Shown here piece after piece: positions 35,303-43,467 of a stretch of 64,000 nucleotides of DNA; position 1 is the first letter of the stretch; each line of letters opens with the position of its first letter. Location: assembly GCF_003013395.1 (NCBI RefSeq), contig NZ_PXZM01000033.1, positions 50,626 through 114,625 of the forward strand. The letters run 5' to 3'. This DNA comes from Brevibacillus fortis. Its GTDB lineage: Bacteria; Bacillota; Bacilli; Brevibacillales; Brevibacillaceae. A model generated the notes under the pieces. That model was not told the origin of the DNA and ran no database searches. It was given only the letters and a program-made list of their open reading frames with translations. The translations under genes were made by a program, and so were the position numbers.

Positions 35303-35662
35303 TCCAATGATTTGCCATTCCTTGTCATACTCATAACGAGTGGCTTCACCATAGACGTTCGTAATGGATTCTACTTTTTCTGTAATCGTGTAGCCTGCAT
35401 GAACTTGCCGAGCATACTCTTCTTCAGCTTCTGCACAGCCTCAAGCTTGCTCAAGCTCTCCTGAATATTCCGCGCAGCAGTGACGACCTTGCCTTTTAGC
35501 CGTCGCCTTTACCGCTTTCGATACACCCAGTGCTTTGTCCGCTGCCTTGACCGCTTTTGTTGCCTTGGACATCGCTTTTGTGACTTTCAATGCTTTCGTC
35601 GTTAGCTTTGCCGCAGTCACTGCCGTACCCGCACCTTCGCTCATTTGATTTTGAACATGCAA
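35303..35662 (-). pseudogene. Remnant of the Rhs/VgrG pre-toxin linker
   Basis: The frame from 35662 reads a Lys/Ala-rich helical linker (AAKLTTKALKVTKAMSKATK, AADKALGVSKAVKATAK). At an A-run near 35495 it shifts by one base: the natural continuation (GKVVTAARNIQESLSKLEAV, KLKKSMLGKFMQA) is found in the next frame. It then meets Rhs repeat sequence (YTITEKVESITNVYGEATRY) in the original frame near 35390. So an internal deletion with a frameshift joined the linker to the Rhs repeats, removing the middle of a larger protein and leaving a TGA at 35441. Confidence 0.65.
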
Positions 35663-35664
35663 AA

Positions 35665-35706
35665 AAGGCTGATTCCATCTTATTGTTGAAAGATGGCATC
35701 AGCCTT
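35665..35706 (-). terminator. Terminator after the pentapeptide immunity gene
   Basis: aaggctgattccatctt (35665-35681) pairs with aagatggcatcagcctt (35690-35706), one mismatch in 17. On the minus strand TTTTTTG follows. It ends the main operon after the gene at 35863-36486 and separates it from the broken Rhs unit. The 156-base gap to that gene shows no other feature. Confidence 0.85.
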
Positions 35707-35862
35707 TGAAAGTTAAACAGTTTGATAATCAAGTTGTTTCTTGTTTGTAAATTGATTGTATTGTACATTCATGTTTTTTGGAGGTTACATGGGTTTACAC
35801 TAAATTCTTGACAGACCCTTCTTCTACGCTGAGAATCTTCATGTTTACTTATTAATTGATTC

Positions 35863-36486
35863 TTATTGAGAAATGCTAAAATTCAATAGATTCTTCATCT
35901 CATGACTTGATAAACCAATTTTCAACTCTCCATTTATTGTAATACTTGAATTTACAAAATGCACCTCATCAAAACCAGTGATATTTAGGAATTTCGTATT
36001 TTCAAAGCAACAATTGATAAATTTCACATTTTTAAAAGTAGAATTATTAAATGTTGATGATAAAAACTCTGTGTTTTCAAATTCTACTTCTGAAAATGTT
36101 GAGTCATCCATATAAGTTAGTTCAAGTTTAGAATTAGAAACTTTCACATCGAAAAATTGAGATTCATAAAAAGTAGTTCTAAATGAATCTAAGTTTTTGA
36201 GAACTGTTGAATTAAAGCTCGAATAGTCAGCATTACCTTTCCTGAATATATTCCCCAAAAATTCACACCTATTAAAGGTACTACCGCACAGTGATGCTCC
36301 ACTTAAATATACATTTGAAAAGTCACAACTGTTGAATACTACTTCTAAAAAACTGCTATTGTTTAAATCATACCCCGTAAACACTATTCCCTCAAAAGAA
36401 GTATCTTGATAAATAAGTTCGCACACTTCTTTTGATAGACCCATTGAAAACTCAGTATATTTTTTTAACTTTGTAAATAAATCCAT
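35863..36486 (-). CDS. Pentapeptide-repeat protein, probable immunity to the VgrG-linked nuclease
   Basis: 207 residues, mostly pentapeptide repeats of the F/L-centred type (FTGYDLNNSSFLEVVF, NVYLSGASLCGSTF, STFNNSTFKNVKFIN). It is strongly AT-rich, unlike the two large pentapeptide proteins of the cassettes, and lacks their helical N-domain. It starts 13 bases after the toxin-bearing VgrG stops, behind AGGCGGTGA, the position expected for an immunity gene. Pentapeptide solenoids can mimic DNA or bind nucleic-acid enzymes, which would fit a nuclease partner. This pairing is inferred from position and composition. Confidence 0.6.
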   Translation of the reverse strand: MDLFTKLKKYTEFSMGLSKEVCELIYQDTSFEGIVFTGYDLNNSSFLEVVFNSCDFSNVYLSGASLCGSTFNRCEFLGNIFRKGNADYSSFNSTVLKNLDSFRTTFYESQFFDVKVSNSKLELTYMDDSTFSEVEFENTEFLSSTFNNSTFKNVKFINCCFENTKFLNITGFDEVHFVNSSITINGELKIGLSSHEMKNLLNFSISQ

Positions 36487-36499
36487 TCATTATCACCGC

Positions 36500-39175
36500 C
36501 TAAGGCCATATAACGACTTTATTCATTAAGCCTTGATTTGTAATTTCTTGCAAAAGTTCTGCTTTGTTTTCGATACTTAAATTAGAGACATCAAGTATCA
36601 CATTTTCACCTTCACTTAGAGATTTATTAATTGACCTCATGGCGCTTGTAAGTTTATAACCACCCTTTTTAGGCGGATAATTTGAATTAAAGGACTTAAC
36701 ATCCCATGCTTGCCCTTTGGCATCTATGAATTCTGCCTTTCCAGATGGATCCCTAGTTATAGGTCCATCTAGTTTTCTTGCCTCCTCTAATTCTAACCCA
36801 ACCCTTGCCTCATGTTTTCCTTTATCAATATCAATCTGCCTTGTCGAACCAGCATGAGCTGGATCGTGTGCCAAATCGTCCAACTCTGCTTGTGTTCTTC
36901 CTCCAGTATATTTCCCATCTGCATCATATAAATGAGGCTTTTCGCCCTTACCACCATTACCCGTCCCCTCAGGCGGCTTCTCCGGTGGCTTTTGATTCGG
37001 CTTCGGCTCATTCGGCCTTCCAAAAGTCTCGTCCCACTTCCGCTGATTCTCGGTTCGTGGAAGCTCCACCACATCTTTTTTATTCGAGAATTTTACTGGA
37101 AACCCTTCCGCCACTTGTAACTGAGGGCCCAAACTGTCCGCTAAATTCTGCAAGCTTTCTTGCATATCATCGCGCAGCTTCCTCGCTTTTTGCATGAGCT
37201 GTTCCTTCATCTGTGTTGCCTTGTTGATGACAGCATCTTTTGCAGCCATGATGCTGGCGTGCAACTGCTCCTTGATTCGCTGGACGGCTTGCATCACATC
37301 CATCTCGTCTAGTGTTTTGCGGGCAGCCGTCCAGACCTTCCCTACGGTACTTTCAACGGCATTTGCTACGTTCTTCACAACATCCGCTGCTGAGTCTGCT
37401 ACCTCAAGCACTTTCTGTCCTGCTTTCGTTCCCTTTAGTGCTTTATGTGCTTTGGCTCCTAGCTTGGCTCCGGTTGCCGCCCATCCTGCAAAGGGAATAC
37501 ACGCTGCCAGAGATAATGCCGCTCCTGCATAGTCCCCACGCGCGAGGGAAATACCCGCATTCGCTAGGTCAGCTACTTCTCCCAGACCCGGAATGAGTCC
37601 CACAACATCCAACGCTAGCTGTACACCATCCAGAAATCCACCCCATCCAGAATCCTCTTCCTCCTGCTCCTCCTCAACGACTTCTTCCTCTTCTTCCTCC
37701 TGCGGCAAATCCTCCACAACCACAGGCGCCTTCGTCAGCCCAACCATCTCAATCTTCGGCGCTTGGAGATCCACTTCCCCGTCCAAAATCATGCTGCTGG
37801 TGCTGCACATGAGGTAAATAGCTTCCTTGGCCTTGATCTCGACCTTCGTATCTGACGTAATCTCCATATCTTTTTCCAAGGAAAATACGATCGGATGCAT
37901 ACTGTGAATCTCGATGCCATCCTCTTCATGCAGCTTGATAAAAATATTGCCTTCTTCGCTCTCCTTGGCTGTGAGAACGAGCTCCTTGCCGCCCAACATT
38001 AGCTCTTTGCCAAAGTTGGTTCCCCAGTACTTAATGCTGGGATTGCCCGTCTTCGCAGTACTGCCTCCACCTTTTCGCACGGAGCTGACCGCCATAGCCC
38101 CTTCTTCATCTGGCGTGGAGAAGTACAGCTTCACGGAGTCGCCCATTTGCGGCATGCAGTGAAAGCCGCTGTTGCCCTCTGCCGAGTAGACGGTGGCATA
38201 CGGGAACCAGCTCGCCTCTGCCTTGGGCTGCTTCGGATCGATGTCGAGGTGGATTTTGACGGTGTCCTTTTGGATGTCGATGATCTTGCCTTCCAGTGCG
38301 GCGCCGCAGATGTCGTCGTTGCGGATGGGATTTTGCCGGATGCCTGCTTCGGGCATGAGCTGATAGGTATGTATCATCAGGGCATGGTCGATCCTCGTGG
38401 TGGCCCCGGCGACGACCAGCTCTTTGCCTTGGTAGTTCACGCGGTCTCCGAGCTGGAGGACCTGTCCGCTTTCGACTTCATAGGTGAGAAAATCGTTTTC
38501 TGACATTCCTGCCGCGTAGCCGTTTTCTGTCGTTTCCATATAGGGCGACAGCCTTTTGCTGACGGTGTAGCTGGCGTCTGTCAATTGGGCAGTGCGTCCC
38601 TCGGGCAAGCCGAACCAGAACTTGGGCGTATCCGCGACAGCTTCTGCGACGAGGATGGAGCCGAAACGAGAGGCCAGTCGCTTCAAGAACTGCCAGTCTG
38701 TCTCCTGATACTGGATCGCGATGGTCCCAAGCGGCGCTCCGTTCGAAGCATGGTCCAAATAATCCGAGCCGGGATAGTCCTTCGTGATTTCATCCAGCAG
38801 ACTGGCATACGTCATTTGTTTATGCTGAAAAGAGCGCAGCTTGCGCTGACCGTCCATTCGCTGCGTGTGCGAGACTGCTTCCAGCTCCAAATGGTACACG
38901 CCGTGAACGAAATTCACACTGACGGAATCCACGAGTCCTTTGAACAGCGTCTTCGTCAGCGCACCGTTTTCCACCAGATTCAGTGCGACGGCATCCTCGC
39001 TCGTCGCCATCTCGATGTAGCGGTCGCTTTTCTCCTCCGGGATGATTCCGGTGACGAACAATCTGGCGTGCTCATTGACTCTCTTCACGATTCTGACATC
39101 TTGTAGGCTTTGGATTTCAAAGGGTGAGTCCAACTGGATATTCTCGTATCCAGCCAGCTTCTCTGTCGTATTCAT
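36500..39175 (-). CDS. VgrG-like spike fused to pre-toxin linker and nuclease-like toxin
   Basis: 891 residues from the ATG at 39175 (GAGGGGG in front). Residues 1-~470: VgrG hub and OB regions (VKRVNEHARLFVTGIIPEE, IQYQETDWQFLKRLASRF, FHCMPQMGDSVKLYF) and beta spike. Then an acidic linker (EEEEEEVVEEEQEEE), a Gly/Ala-rich pre-toxin module (VGLIPGLGEVADLANAG, AACIPFAGWAATGAK), helices, and from ~760 a variable tip. The tip (HEARVGLELEEARKLDGPI, EFIDAKGQAWDVKSF, ILDVSNLS) has the E...D...D-x-K layout of PD-(D/E)XK nuclease toxins such as some CdiA-CTs. The tip is AT-rich, the spike is not: a spliced polymorphic toxin. Upstream gene is the PAAR-like tip; downstream is the putative immunity gene. 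Confidence 0.8.
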   Translation of the reverse strand: MNTTEKLAGYENIQLDSPFEIQSLQDVRIVKRVNEHARLFVTGIIPEEKSDRYIEMATSEDAVALNLVENGALTKTLFKGLVDSVSVNFVHGVYHLELEAVSHTQRMDGQRKLRSFQHKQMTYASLLDEITKDYPGSDYLDHASNGAPLGTIAIQYQETDWQFLKRLASRFGSILVAEAVADTPKFWFGLPEGRTAQLTDASYTVSKRLSPYMETTENGYAAGMSENDFLTYEVESGQVLQLGDRVNYQGKELVVAGATTRIDHALMIHTYQLMPEAGIRQNPIRNDDICGAALEGKIIDIQKDTVKIHLDIDPKQPKAEASWFPYATVYSAEGNSGFHCMPQMGDSVKLYFSTPDEEGAMAVSSVRKGGGSTAKTGNPSIKYWGTNFGKELMLGGKELVLTAKESEEGNIFIKLHEEDGIEIHSMHPIVFSLEKDMEITSDTKVEIKAKEAIYLMCSTSSMILDGEVDLQAPKIEMVGLTKAPVVVEDLPQEEEEEEVVEEEQEEEDSGWGGFLDGVQLALDVVGLIPGLGEVADLANAGISLARGDYAGAALSLAACIPFAGWAATGAKLGAKAHKALKGTKAGQKVLEVADSAADVVKNVANAVESTVGKVWTAARKTLDEMDVMQAVQRIKEQLHASIMAAKDAVINKATQMKEQLMQKARKLRDDMQESLQNLADSLGPQLQVAEGFPVKFSNKKDVVELPRTENQRKWDETFGRPNEPKPNQKPPEKPPEGTGNGGKGEKPHLYDADGKYTGGRTQAELDDLAHDPAHAGSTRQIDIDKGKHEARVGLELEEARKLDGPITRDPSGKAEFIDAKGQAWDVKSFNSNYPPKKGGYKLTSAMRSINKSLSEGENVILDVSNLSIENKAELLQEITNQGLMNKVVIWP

Positions 39176-39185
39176 ACAATCCCCC

Positions 39186-39611
39186 TCACGATTGCTCCTG
39201 TCCGTCGTCTTCGATGCGAATGCAGCCTCCATATATGCACATGTTCGTGCTGGTGTTTAACAGGGCGGGATGGTTCTCCACGAGTACATCTGCCTTGCCT
39301 TCGATCCAGGGCATCGTAACTACGGGAACGCATGGCATCGGCTTGAGTACGCCGTTGTTGGCCGCGGTAGCAGCTGCGACCGTTGGATTTTTCTCGCATT
39401 TGCATTTGCCAAACGGCATGATGTTCACTTGCGGCATATAGTCATTCACGTTCATTTGTGCCTGGTTGCGAATGTACACGCCATGACTAAACGGCGTTTT
39501 CAGCTTGTTCTTCTGGCTTCCGTAGTCGCACGTGAGAATGGCTCCTGCCACGACGTAGCTTTTCTTCGGTCCGGACGAAGGCACTACGTTGACATCTTCA
39601 ATCATGGGCAT
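39186..39611 (-). CDS. DUF4280 PAAR-like spike-tip protein
   Basis: 141 residues. The pattern is SYVVAGAILTCDYGSQKNKL at the N-terminus, then MPFGKCKCEKNPTVAA and a C-terminal NTSTNMCIYGGCIRI with conserved cysteines that could hold a metal. DUF4280 proteins resemble PAAR tips, the cone that sharpens a VgrG spike and carries cargo. Its gene lies immediately before the toxin-bearing VgrG (10 bases) and overlaps the preceding gene by 14 bases, which supports assembly with that spike. It is the only PAAR-like gene in the window, so it may serve all three VgrGs. Confidence 0.8.
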   Translation of the reverse strand: MPMIEDVNVVPSSGPKKSYVVAGAILTCDYGSQKNKLKTPFSHGVYIRNQAQMNVNDYMPQVNIMPFGKCKCEKNPTVAAATAANNGVLKPMPCVPVVTMPWIEGKADVLVENHPALLNTSTNMCIYGGCIRIEDDGQEQS

Positions 39612-40149
39612 GACTCATTCTCCTCCCCGCTTGCTCCACTTTTTTCAAACGGATACCGAAAAAGTCCCTTCGCAGCAAAGCTTCCGCCAGCCGCAAATCG
39701 ATGATGATGTACGGTTCACGAATCCCTTCGATTTGAAAAATTGTATGGCGTCCAATCTTTTCTGGATTGAGAACCAGCCTTTTGAGTGAGCCGTCCTTAT
39801 GAAACTCGCTTTGCTCGGACAGGCAGTTCACACGCGGCAGGATCATCATCCAGTACAAATCCTGCTTGATCCGCTCCATGTCCACCAGCACAACGGATTT
39901 GACAAACAGCTTCGGCGCGAACTTGTGGATGATTGTCTTTAAGCGATTGGAATAAAGCGGGATCGGTCTGTCGATAAAATCCAAGTAGTCGTTCTCTCTC
40001 TTTTGCTTGATGTCGAACTGAATGATCGCTTCGTCCAGCTCCTCCTGATAATCAGGTGTGAGCCACTCCTGCCGGATGACGTCAAAGACGCCTGTTGGCT
40101 CCACCGCACTCGAGATTCGCTCGTCCTGTGACAAGATGAAATAATTCAT
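39598..40149 (-). CDS. Uncharacterised cassette protein, Imm11/DUF1629-like (copy 1)
   Basis: 183-residue soluble protein paralogous to the one at 27680-28201. Shared blocks are RPIPLYSNRLKTIIHKFAP, NCLSEQSEFHKDGSLKRLVL and IREPYIIIDLRLAEALLRRD near the C-terminus, then GIRLKKVEQ. It overlaps the pentapeptide gene by four bases and the DUF4280 gene by 14, a tightly coupled run. The repeated order VgrG, pentapeptide, this protein indicates a conserved accessory of the spike rather than a single-toxin immunity protein. Function unknown. Confidence 0.55.
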   Translation of the reverse strand: MNYFILSQDERISSAVEPTGVFDVIRQEWLTPDYQEELDEAIIQFDIKQKRENDYLDFIDRPIPLYSNRLKTIIHKFAPKLFVKSVVLVDMERIKQDLYWMMILPRVNCLSEQSEFHKDGSLKRLVLNPEKIGRHTIFQIEGIREPYIIIDLRLAEALLRRDFFGIRLKKVEQAGRRMSHAHD

Positions 40150-41291
40150 GCCTTACTCCCCTCTCGCCAAATGACATGTCGCTCCTGAAGCTCATCTAAT
40201 AGAACCGACTCTTTGACATCCTCCGGGAATATGGCTCCCTCCAGAAGCGCTCCGCTAAAATTCGCTCCGGTCAAATTCGCATCCGAAAAGTCCGCGCCAC
40301 GCAGGTCAGCCCCGGTAAAATCAGTGCCGGTCAGGTTCGCTCCGACAAACAAGACGCCATCAAAGCCGGGCATCTCCCACGCATCTGGTTCCAAAAGCCC
40401 CCTTGGCCCGGATGCCTCACGAAAACTCGCTCCTAAAAGATTCGCTCCGGTAAAATCCGCTCCGTGAATGAGACTGTCGCCTAAATCAACCGCTTGCAGT
40501 TGGGCACGATGCCATCTCGTTCCAACCAGTACACTTTCACGAAGGGTTGCATTTGTTAACTGACTGTCCGACAAGTCCGAATAGCGCAGGTCCAAACCGT
40601 CGAATTGTCCTTCTGCCAAGTCGAGGCCACCTAAAACCTTGTAGCCGTATTCCAGCTCTTGCTTTTCTTCCAGCCACGCACGAATCATCTCGGGATCTTT
40701 GTTGCGGGTGTCCAGACCGTACACGATCTCGCTTTGATCCATATATTCTCCGACACGCACCTCCAGCTCCGGCTCCTTGTCCACCTTTTGGAAGACCTCC
40801 AGCCAAACAGCCTGCACCATGGCATAACGGATCAGGTGGACGACATATTGATGAAATTTCTCTGCTTCCACGAGCTTGATTCGCTCGATATCGGGAACAC
40901 TTATCTGTCCGGCATACGCTCTGGCAGCCTCGCTCCATTCGTCTGCGAGCCGATCCAAAAAGCGGAAAGCCCAGCTCGCATCATAGGTGGTTTGACACTC
41001 CACCGGATCAAAAAACCAACTGCTGTCCGTGGCTTCCAGCAAATAATGACTACTTCCCAAAAGCAGCTCGGTCCGCAGCATGGAGTAGGTCAAATACGCC
41101 AGCTTGCCCTTTATCCCTTGCGCCTGCTTATCAACCACGCGTTGGCATATTGCTTCAAATGAACAGAGAAATTCTTTTGCCAGCCTCTCTTTATTGGCCT
41201 GATAATAAGCATCCAAGGCATGCAGGCTGGCGATGGTTCTCTTCGGCACCTCGTGCTCCTTGAAATGCTGCAAGGCTTCCTCTCTCTCCAT
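40146..41291 (-). CDS. Pentapeptide-repeat protein with helical N-domain (copy 1)
   Basis: 381 residues. The N-terminal ~200 are helical (REEALQHFKEHE, DAYYQANKERLAKEF); from about 215 a pentapeptide solenoid runs to the C-terminus (DLRYSDLSDSQLTNATL, ANLTGTDFTGADLRGADFSD, ANLTGANFSGALLEGAIF), regular enough to form a right-handed quadrilateral helix. Paralogous to 28217-29320. It follows VgrG copy A by 72 bases and is translationally coupled to the next gene. Possible roles are spike-bound cargo or scaffold; none is demonstrated. Confidence 0.7.
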   Translation of the reverse strand: MEREEALQHFKEHEVPKRTIASLHALDAYYQANKERLAKEFLCSFEAICQRVVDKQAQGIKGKLAYLTYSMLRTELLLGSSHYLLEATDSSWFFDPVECQTTYDASWAFRFLDRLADEWSEAARAYAGQISVPDIERIKLVEAEKFHQYVVHLIRYAMVQAVWLEVFQKVDKEPELEVRVGEYMDQSEIVYGLDTRNKDPEMIRAWLEEKQELEYGYKVLGGLDLAEGQFDGLDLRYSDLSDSQLTNATLRESVLVGTRWHRAQLQAVDLGDSLIHGADFTGANLLGASFREASGPRGLLEPDAWEMPGFDGVLFVGANLTGTDFTGADLRGADFSDANLTGANFSGALLEGAIFPEDVKESVLLDELQERHVIWREGSKA

Positions 41292-41363
41292 GCCAATCCC
41301 CCCTTCTTCTCACCGTTTTTGCATACACCAAACACACGGTTACCCGCGTGGCAACCATGTGTG

Positions 41364-42788
41364 TCAATTGGTTTTAAGCTCCTGCCCGACGATGCTTGTA
41401 TTTCCGTCCATCTTGATGTTGCTCTCCTTGCAGGTGAGACTGATCTCCTCTTTCGCCGAGATAATCACCTTCGTGGCAGAGTCCATCAAAATGTCCTTTT
41501 CGGAGACGACCTTGATATTTTTCTTGCTGAAAATCTGGATGCCGTCCGCGTCGGTCATGCGAATGAGGATTTCCCCGTCCTTTGCGCTGAGCAATACCTC
41601 CGACGGGCTGAACATCAGCTCTTTGCCGTTGGCCGTACGGAAGTATTTGATATCGGGATTCCCGAGCTTGTTCGTTTCGCCTTCGTCTGAATTTTTCCGG
41701 ACAGAGCTGATCGCAATTCCGTCACTTTCCTTGTTGCTCGGAAAATAGACGCGCACGTAGTCATCGAGCTCCGGCATGCAATACCAGCCACTGTTTCCTT
41801 CAGCCGTATAAACCGAGGAATACGGGAACCAGTGCGCTTCGCTCTTGCTCTGACTCTCATCGATATCGAGGTGGATTTTGACGTTGTCTTTTGAGACCTC
41901 AATGACTTTCCCTTGCACCGATGCGCCTACAATGAGCGAATTGTGGAGTGGCTTTTGGCTCATTCCTTTTTTGGACGCAAGCAAATACTTATGCTTGAGC
42001 AAGCCTTTCTTCATCTCGGTATAGGCCTCATACACATACAGACTCTTCCCTTTAAAATCCACACCATTGCCCAAATCAAGCACACGATCCGTCTCTACCT
42101 CGTAAAAGATGTAGTCATTTTCATCCACGCCCTTAACCCCGTTTTCCGAGGAATGGCGGTATTCGCTCAAATTTTTGCGTACCCGATAGTGAAAATCGTC
42201 CAGCTTGCCCTTGGAAGCACCTTCTGGCACACCAAAGCTGAACTTCGGCTTTTCAAAAACAGATGCGGGCATCAGCCCAGTCTGAAAACGTGAAGCAAGC
42301 CGCTTGAGAAACTGCCAATCCGTCTCCTGATACTGCATGGTAAAGGAGCCCAGCTTCCCGCCATTAGAGGCCATGTCCATGATATCCATCCCCGGGTATT
42401 CCCCAGCGATTGTTTTCAAGAGGGCACCGTAGGTCATCGCTTTGTTTTGGAAGGAACGGCTCTTGCGCTTCACATCGAGATTGTATGTAGGAGAGACAGC
42501 CTCGACGTACAGGTAATAAACGTCCCGTACGGCCTTGACCCCAATCTCCAGCACGATCCCGGCAAAAAGCGGCGTGGCGTTGCCATCATTATCTACCTGA
42601 CTGATTTCGATAGGGGTCTGTGCTTCCGTCATTTCTACATAGCTGTCCTTCAATTCTTCTGGTACGATCCCCGTAAATGTCAGGCGGGCATGCTCATTGA
42701 TCTTTTTCGTAATCGTCAGTTCCACCAGATGCGTCAATTGATAAGGAGAGATTTGCAAATTGTTGTAGGCAATGACAGGAAGACTCAT
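41364..42788 (-). CDS. VgrG/phage gpD-like spike protein (copy A)
   Basis: 474 residues, no toxin extension. Gp27-like hub: TITKKINEHARLTFTGIVPEE and MQYQETDWQFLKRLASRF, the hallmark of late-control gpD/VgrG proteins. Gp5-like OB part: GASVQGKVIEVSKDNVKIHL and WYCMPELDDYVRVYFPSNKE. C-terminal beta-needle: ILIRMTDADGIQIFSKKNI then IKMDGNTS. It overlaps the upstream DUF1795-like gene by four bases (ATGA). Probably the basic trimeric spike of the apparatus. Confidence 0.87.
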   Translation of the reverse strand: MSLPVIAYNNLQISPYQLTHLVELTITKKINEHARLTFTGIVPEELKDSYVEMTEAQTPIEISQVDNDGNATPLFAGIVLEIGVKAVRDVYYLYVEAVSPTYNLDVKRKSRSFQNKAMTYGALLKTIAGEYPGMDIMDMASNGGKLGSFTMQYQETDWQFLKRLASRFQTGLMPASVFEKPKFSFGVPEGASKGKLDDFHYRVRKNLSEYRHSSENGVKGVDENDYIFYEVETDRVLDLGNGVDFKGKSLYVYEAYTEMKKGLLKHKYLLASKKGMSQKPLHNSLIVGASVQGKVIEVSKDNVKIHLDIDESQSKSEAHWFPYSSVYTAEGNSGWYCMPELDDYVRVYFPSNKESDGIAISSVRKNSDEGETNKLGNPDIKYFRTANGKELMFSPSEVLLSAKDGEILIRMTDADGIQIFSKKNIKVVSEKDILMDSATKVIISAKEEISLTCKESNIKMDGNTSIVGQELKTN

Positions 42789-43453
42789 AGGTTCCCTTCT
42801 CCCTTCGCATTTTCATCCGACTCTGTAGACACGATCGACAAGGAATCCATGATCCCCCAGCCTACCTGCTTCCAGTCTGACAGCTCCTGCTCCGTGCAGT
42901 TAAACGTGCAGAGAAGCGCGCGTCCCTGTAGCGAAACAAAGCTGATCAGGTTGTAAATGTCCGTATCCAGTGCGGGCGCGACAAACTCGAAAAATCCGAT
43001 GTGACTCCCCGCAATCTCGCGTATGCCTTCCTCCTGCCAACGAGCGAGAGGCTGTGTCCTCCGCAAGATCTGCTTCATGACATCCATAAAAGCTCGCAGC
43101 TGTTCAGGAGATTCGGTCAGCTTGCTCTCGGTATAAGTAAAAGCCAGATTGATTGAAGCCGTTTCGTTTGTATAAATCAGTGAAGGTCTACGTTCCGATG
43201 GATACTTCAGAGCTGCTACTTCTGGACTCATGATGGAAAATGTCTTCGGGAGTCTAATCTGTACGAGATCGTCAAGGACGAGCTTATCCTCCATAGGAAT
43301 TCGCTCTTCCCCGACCGTAATAAATGATTTGCTCACCACATCCAGTCGGTTTTTACCCTTTGGACCAAAACGTATGGCTGCTGGCTGTGTATCCTCATCG
43401 GAAAGCTCATTCATCATGCCGATAATGCTTTCATCCATGCGCTCCATTACCAT
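42785..43453 (-). CDS. DUF1795/DcrB-like adaptor (copy 1)
   Basis: 222 residues, soluble. From ~45 on it follows the PsbP/DcrB layout: VQIRLPKTFSIMSPEVAALK, SLIYTNETASINLAF, a helix (QLRAFMDVMKQILRR), GSHIGFFEFVAPALDTDIYN, and GRALLCTFNCTEQELSDW. DUF1795 proteins in diderm type VI systems (EagR/EagT) cradle effectors and hand them to VgrG. The gene is coupled to VgrG copy A by an ATGA overlap, the expected position for such a chaperone. Role by analogy only. The homologue at 27054-27683 belongs to the second cassette. Confidence 0.5.
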   Translation of the reverse strand: MVMERMDESIIGMMNELSDEDTQPAAIRFGPKGKNRLDVVSKSFITVGEERIPMEDKLVLDDLVQIRLPKTFSIMSPEVAALKYPSERRPSLIYTNETASINLAFTYTESKLTESPEQLRAFMDVMKQILRRTQPLARWQEEGIREIAGSHIGFFEFVAPALDTDIYNLISFVSLQGRALLCTFNCTEQELSDWKQVGWGIMDSLSIVSTESDENAKGEGNL

Positions 43454-43467
43454 TCACCATCCTCTCG

